Origin: CAURMH01 sp963525745
GTDB lineage: Bacteria > Pseudomonadota > Gammaproteobacteria > Enterobacterales > Pasteurellaceae
Length of the DNA stretch: 5,837 nt
Reading direction: 5' to 3'
Assembly: GCA_963525745.1 (NCBI GenBank)
Contig: CAURMH010000067.1
Location: 1-5,837, forward strand
Under the pieces are notes generated by a model. The model did not search any database and was not told where the DNA came from. It saw only the letters and a program-made list of their open reading frames with translations. Below are positions 4,933 to 5,837 of the stretch, one piece after another. The first letter of the stretch is position 1, and every line of letters starts with the position of its first letter. A program made the position numbers and the translations under genes.

Positions 4933-5655
4933 ATGAAGCCGATTTTGACCGCACTTAGCCTATTCGTTGCCGTTTTCGCGTCGGCAAATTACCGCACGCT
5001 GACCGATGCACAAATCACTTACGGCATTTTTCAAGCCGCGCCCGAAGAAATTCGTTTGCATTGGCAAGATGCGCAAGGCACCCCCTACGGCAGCCTGACC
5101 CGATTAAAAAACGCCCTACAATCGGATTATCAAATTAAATTGCTCATGAATGCCGGGATTTATACCCAAAACCATACGCCTGCCGGTTTATGGATTGAAA
5201 ACGGCCGCGAACTTCAGCCGCTAAACCTGAAACGCGGCAAAGGCAATTTTCACGTGCAGCCGAACGGCGTTTTCGTAATTGCAGATAAAAAAGCCTCTAT
5301 TTTCACTTCGACAGATTATCAAAAACAAAAAATAAAGCCCACTTTTGCGTTACAATCGGGGCCGATGCTGATTATTCACGGTCGCATGAACGACCAATTC
5401 GGCGAACAAAAGGCAAGTTACTATAAACGTAATGCCGTCTGTCTTGATAAACAAGGAAATGTCCTGTTTGTACTGACAATAGAAGGCAGGCCGAATCTTT
5501 ATACCTTTAGCCAAGGATTGCTCAAGATAGGCTGCCAAAATGCATTGTATTTAGATGGCGCCATTTCCGATTGGTATATCCCGAATCAATTTAGTGGCCT
5601 ACATTGGCGTCCTTTTGTCGGCATGATTTCTGTGCTTGAAACGCATAAAAAATAA
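4933..5655 (+). CDS. Exported NAGPA/DUF2233-family protein (phosphodiester glycosidase-like)
   Basis: A 240-residue protein with a clear signal peptide: MK, a hydrophobic stretch at about residues 3-15, and the cleavage motif ASA at 16-18. It should be exported to the periplasm. The mature part resembles the NAGPA/DUF2233 family, which includes E. coli YigE. Landmarks are MNAGIYTQNHTPAGLWIENGR (72-92), GNFHVQPNGVF (104-114), QSGPMLIIHGR (141-151), RNAVCLDKQGNVLFVLT (166-182) and ALYLDGAISDWY (214-225). Eukaryotic relatives uncover mannose 6-phosphate by phosphodiester cleavage; the bacterial substrate is generally unknown, so a glycosidase role is only inferred. ATG 4933 was chosen because the signal peptide begins there; an upstream ATG at 4876 would place 19 residues before it and overlap hemA. 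It starts one base after the hemA stop with no clear ribosome binding site, which suggests translational coupling. Confidence 0.82.
   Translation: MKPILTALSLFVAVFASANYRTLTDAQITYGIFQAAPEEIRLHWQDAQGTPYGSLTRLKNALQSDYQIKLLMNAGIYTQNHTPAGLWIENGRELQPLNLKRGKGNFHVQPNGVFVIADKKASIFTSTDYQKQKIKPTFALQSGPMLIIHGRMNDQFGEQKASYYKRNAVCLDKQGNVLFVLTIEGRPNLYTFSQGLLKIGCQNALYLDGAISDWYIPNQFSGLHWRPFVGMISVLETHKK
4948..4956 (-). other. DNA uptake signal sequence in the DUF2233 signal peptide
   Basis: Exact AAGTGCGGT core on the minus strand, followed by CAAAATCGG. It lies in codons 6-8 (TAL) of the signal peptide, where the amino-acid sequence is loosely constrained. Confidence 0.9.
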
Positions 5656-5676
5656 CAAAACCGACTTATTTGTCGG
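5647..5676 (-). terminator. Possible leftward terminator overlapping the end of the DUF2233 gene
   Basis: On the minus strand CCGAC (5676-5672) pairs with GTCGG (5665-5661) around AAATAA, followed by TTTTGTTATTTTTT. That is the shape of an intrinsic terminator for leftward transcription. No leftward gene is visible to its right inside the window, so it would act on transcripts entering from outside or form one half of a bidirectional element. Confidence 0.42.
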
Positions 5677-5681
5677 CAAAT

Positions 5682-5703
5682 AAACGAAAAAAAGCGTTTT
5701 TTT
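5682..5703 (+). terminator. Possible rightward terminator after the DUF2233 gene
   Basis: AAACG (5682-5686) and CGTTT (5695-5699) can pair around an A-rich loop, followed by a seven-T run at 5697-5703. The stem is short and AT-rich, so efficiency is doubtful. It sits between the DUF2233 stop codon and the tRNA promoter, the place where the hemA transcript should end. Confidence 0.42.
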
Positions 5704-5715
5704 CTGAAAAAAAGA

Positions 5716-5744
5716 TTGACGCAATAAAGTCAAATCAGGATAAT
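5716..5744 (+). promoter_or_regulatory. Strong promoter of the tRNA-Met gene
   Basis: TTGACG (5716-5721), a 17-base spacer, and GATAAT (5739-5744); each element differs from consensus at one position. The GC-rich discriminator ACGCCCCGC follows, typical of promoters under stringent (ppGpp) control. The predicted start near 5751 gives a 5' leader of about 25 bases for RNase P to remove. Confidence 0.82.
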
Positions 5745-5776
5745 ACGCCCCGCAAAGCCGATATGGTAAGCAAAAT

Positions 5777-5837
5777 GGCTACGTAGCTCAGTTGGTTAGA
5801 GCACAACACTCATAATGTTGGGGTCACAGGTTCGAAT
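5777..5837 (+). tRNA. Elongator tRNA-Met, anticodon CAT (3' end cut by the window)
   Basis: The acceptor strand GGCTACG, D arm GCTC/GAGC, anticodon stem CAACA/TGTTG, anticodon loop CTCATAA with CAT at 5811-5813, variable loop GGGTC, and the T arm ACAGG with TTCGAAT are all in register. The window ends at the last base of the T-loop, so the 3' T stem, acceptor strand and CCA are missing. The sequence is nearly identical to E. coli elongator tRNA-Met as I recall it. It is not initiator tRNA, whose acceptor begins CGCGG, nor the Ile-decoding CAT tRNA, although the latter cannot be fully excluded without the 3' half. Confidence 0.93.

Noticed and set aside
1..5837. CRISPR array, mobile element, phage or defence system
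   Set aside because: No regularly spaced repeats, transposase or integrase motifs, terminal repeats or target duplications were seen. The only recurring sequence is the uptake signal.

Overview
The window looks like the chromosome of a Pasteurellaceae bacterium. It carries six exact copies of the 9-base DNA uptake signal AAGTGCGGT, the Haemophilus/Aggregatibacter/Pasteurella (Hin) type rather than the Actinobacillus type. The proteins resemble, from memory, Haemophilus homologues. An intact hemA argues against Haemophilus influenzae itself, which cannot make its own porphyrin, and favours a relative that can, such as H. parainfluenzae, Aggregatibacter or Pasteurella. No species can be named from the sequence alone.

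Layout, left to right. The 5' end of potA (polyamine transporter ATPase, minus strand, cut by the window edge) is divergent from pepT (tripeptide aminopeptidase, plus). The 287-base gap between them holds an uptake signal, a putative potA promoter, and an FNR-like palindrome placed about 41.5 bases before the predicted pepT transcription start. Downstream of pepT there is no protein gene for about 200 bases. A strong promoter (TTGCGT-N17-TATAAT), a 12-pair hairpin starting at the predicted first transcribed base, an AU-rich linker and an intrinsic terminator there define a candidate small RNA of about 92 nt. This is the most interesting item in the window.

Next come yafS (putative SAM-dependent methyltransferase, minus) and gloB (glyoxalase II, plus), divergent with only 20 bases between start codons, as in E. 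coli. After a 158-base gap with a possible promoter and an uptake signal comes hemA (glutamyl-tRNA reductase). It is followed after one base by a gene for an exported NAGPA/DUF2233-family protein. The window ends in an elongator tRNA-Met gene, truncated after the T-loop, with its own strong promoter and GC-rich discriminator; hairpins that probably separate it from the upstream gene precede it.

Most of the content is core metabolism: polyamine uptake, peptide use, methylglyoxal detoxification, tetrapyrrole synthesis and translation. I see no mobile element, CRISPR array, phage gene or defence cassette. The genes do not form one pathway; the only likely cotranscribed pair is hemA plus the DUF2233 gene.
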